From contig MKVY01000045.1 of assembly GCA_001899525.1 (NCBI GenBank), forward strand, positions 73,622 to 112,711: a stretch of DNA of 39,090 nt, given 5' to 3'. The DNA is from Rhizobiales bacterium 65-9 (GTDB lineage Bacteria > Pseudomonadota > Alphaproteobacteria > Rhizobiales > Beijerinckiaceae). Position numbers and translations under genes: made by a program. This document shows, one piece after another, positions 38,487-39,090 of this stretch. Position 1 is the first letter of the stretch; each line of letters opens with the position of its first letter. The notes beneath the pieces are model-generated. The model was given only the letters and a program-made list of their open reading frames with translations, was not told where the DNA came from and searched no databases.

Positions 38487-39090
38487 GAGCCGTCCCTCCC
38501 GATACGCAGCCGCCCGATCTCGGATGCGAGCGCAGCGATCTCGCGGGCGGCGGGCGAGCGGCTGTCGATCTCCGAGGCGAGCCGCCCGGACTGCGCGGCG
38601 TCGGCGAAGACGATGCGCTGGCCGATGGTCGCGGCGAGGACCGGCGGATCGTGATCGGCAAGCGTCTCGGCCGTCTCGCGGGCGATGACGGTGCGCGCGG
38701 CGCAGCGATTGAGAACGAAACGGGCGACGAGCTGCGGCCGGTAGATGCGCGCTTCCGCGAGGAGCGACAGCATTTCGGCCGAGGCCCAGCCATCGAGCGG
38801 CGACGGCTGCACCGGGATCAGCACGAGGTCGGCGGCGAGCAGCGCTGAGCGCATGAGGCCGGCGACGCGCGGCGGGCCATCGATGACGATGTGATCGGCA
38901 TCGCGCGCCAGCTCGGGCGCTTCGCGGTGGAGCGTATCGCGCGCCAGGCCGACGACGCCGAACGCGCGTGGCAGGCCCTCGCGGCTGCGCTGCTGCGACC
39001 AGTCGAGCGCCGAGCCCTGCGGGTCCGCGTCGATCAGCGTGACACGCTGCCCGCGTCCCGCGAGTTCACCGGCGAGATGGAGCGCGAGCG
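38483..39090 (-). CDS. parA: ParA-family partition ATPase (5' end outside window)
   Basis: The open frame runs to the right edge of the window, so the first 20 or so residues, including Walker A, are missing. The visible part begins 'LALHLAGELAGRGQRVTLID', then 'ADPQGSALDWSQQR', 'DADHIVIDGPPRVAGLMRSA', 'LLAADLVLIPVQPSPLDGWA' and 'ARFVLNRCAARTVI', which are ParA motifs in the right order. ParA proteins move plasmid or element DNA to daughter cells; ICE-borne ParA proteins stabilise the excised circular form. The stop overlaps the methyltransferase start (ATGA). Confidence 0.9.
   Translation of the reverse strand, partial: LALHLAGELAGRGQRVTLIDADPQGSALDWSQQRSREGLPRAFGVVGLARDTLHREAPELARDADHIVIDGPPRVAGLMRSALLAADLVLIPVQPSPLDGWASAEMLSLLAEARIYRPQLVARFVLNRCAARTVIARETAETLADHDPPVLAATIGQRIVFADAAQSGRLASEIDSRSPAAREIAALASEIGRLRIGRDGS

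Overview
The window is GC-rich, proteobacterial DNA, almost certainly alphaproteobacterial. It has two halves: a cargo block on the left (about 1-20.1 kb) and the conjugation half of an integrative conjugative element or related plasmid on the right (about 20.2-39.1 kb). The right half has the gene order of the Tn4371-like / RP4-trb type elements common in Alphaproteobacteria. A palindrome matching the Irr (iron control element) motif upstream of an iron-transport pair points to a Hyphomicrobiales- or Rhodobacterales-type host. No integrase, attachment site, tRNA, rRNA or CRISPR array is visible, so the element ends lie outside the window or cannot be seen.

Cargo block, left to right. (1) A self-regulated TetR gene with a three-part exporter: HlyD/MFP adaptor, FtsX-type permease and LolD/DevA-like ATPase (DevBCA/MacAB-like), plus a small membrane protein. 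(2) A VIT/CCC1-family iron/manganese transporter and a P1B-4 metal-exporting ATPase, two bases apart, behind a 13/14 match to an Irr box. (3) A convergent MgtC/SapB-DUF4010 membrane protein. (4) A redox island at 8.9-16.7 kb: two paralogous secreted PepSY proteins, a QseBC/BqsRS-like two-component system, a cytochrome b561, a secreted DUF2271 protein with a visible FMN-attachment motif, a PepSY-membrane/flavodoxin/ferredoxin-reductase fusion, and an ApbE FMN transferase. This makes a coherent NAD(P)H-to-periplasm electron conduit. Three of its promoter regions carry the same 11-bp-period direct repeat (TCAG-N7-TCAG), which I propose is the binding site of the local response regulator. (5) A decayed 3' end of a DUF499-type ATPase, probably a defence-island relic. 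(6) LysR, TetR, DUF2945 and DUF488 genes.

Conjugation half, all on the minus strand and therefore read from right to left: parA (cut by the window edge), an orphan beta-class DNA methyltransferase, a small RHH-like protein, DUF2840, TraF signal peptidase, DUF736, a lytic transglycosylase, a repeat-rich control region or candidate oriT, the RlxS/DUF3363 relaxase, the TraG coupling protein, an RHH/CopG protein, a VapBC toxin-antitoxin pair, then trbB-C-D-E-J-K-L-F-G-I and DUF2274. Most genes overlap by 1-4 bases, as in tightly translated operons. The vapBC pair sits between the intact RHH gene and a 57-base remnant of a second RHH copy, and a terminator lies between it and trbB, so it looks like an insertion into the transfer operon.

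The most interesting parts are the two-component-linked flavin/haem electron conduit with its proposed regulon, the Irr-box iron-export pair on a mobile element, and the repeat array upstream of the relaxase. All assignments rest on reading the sequence; no database search was run.
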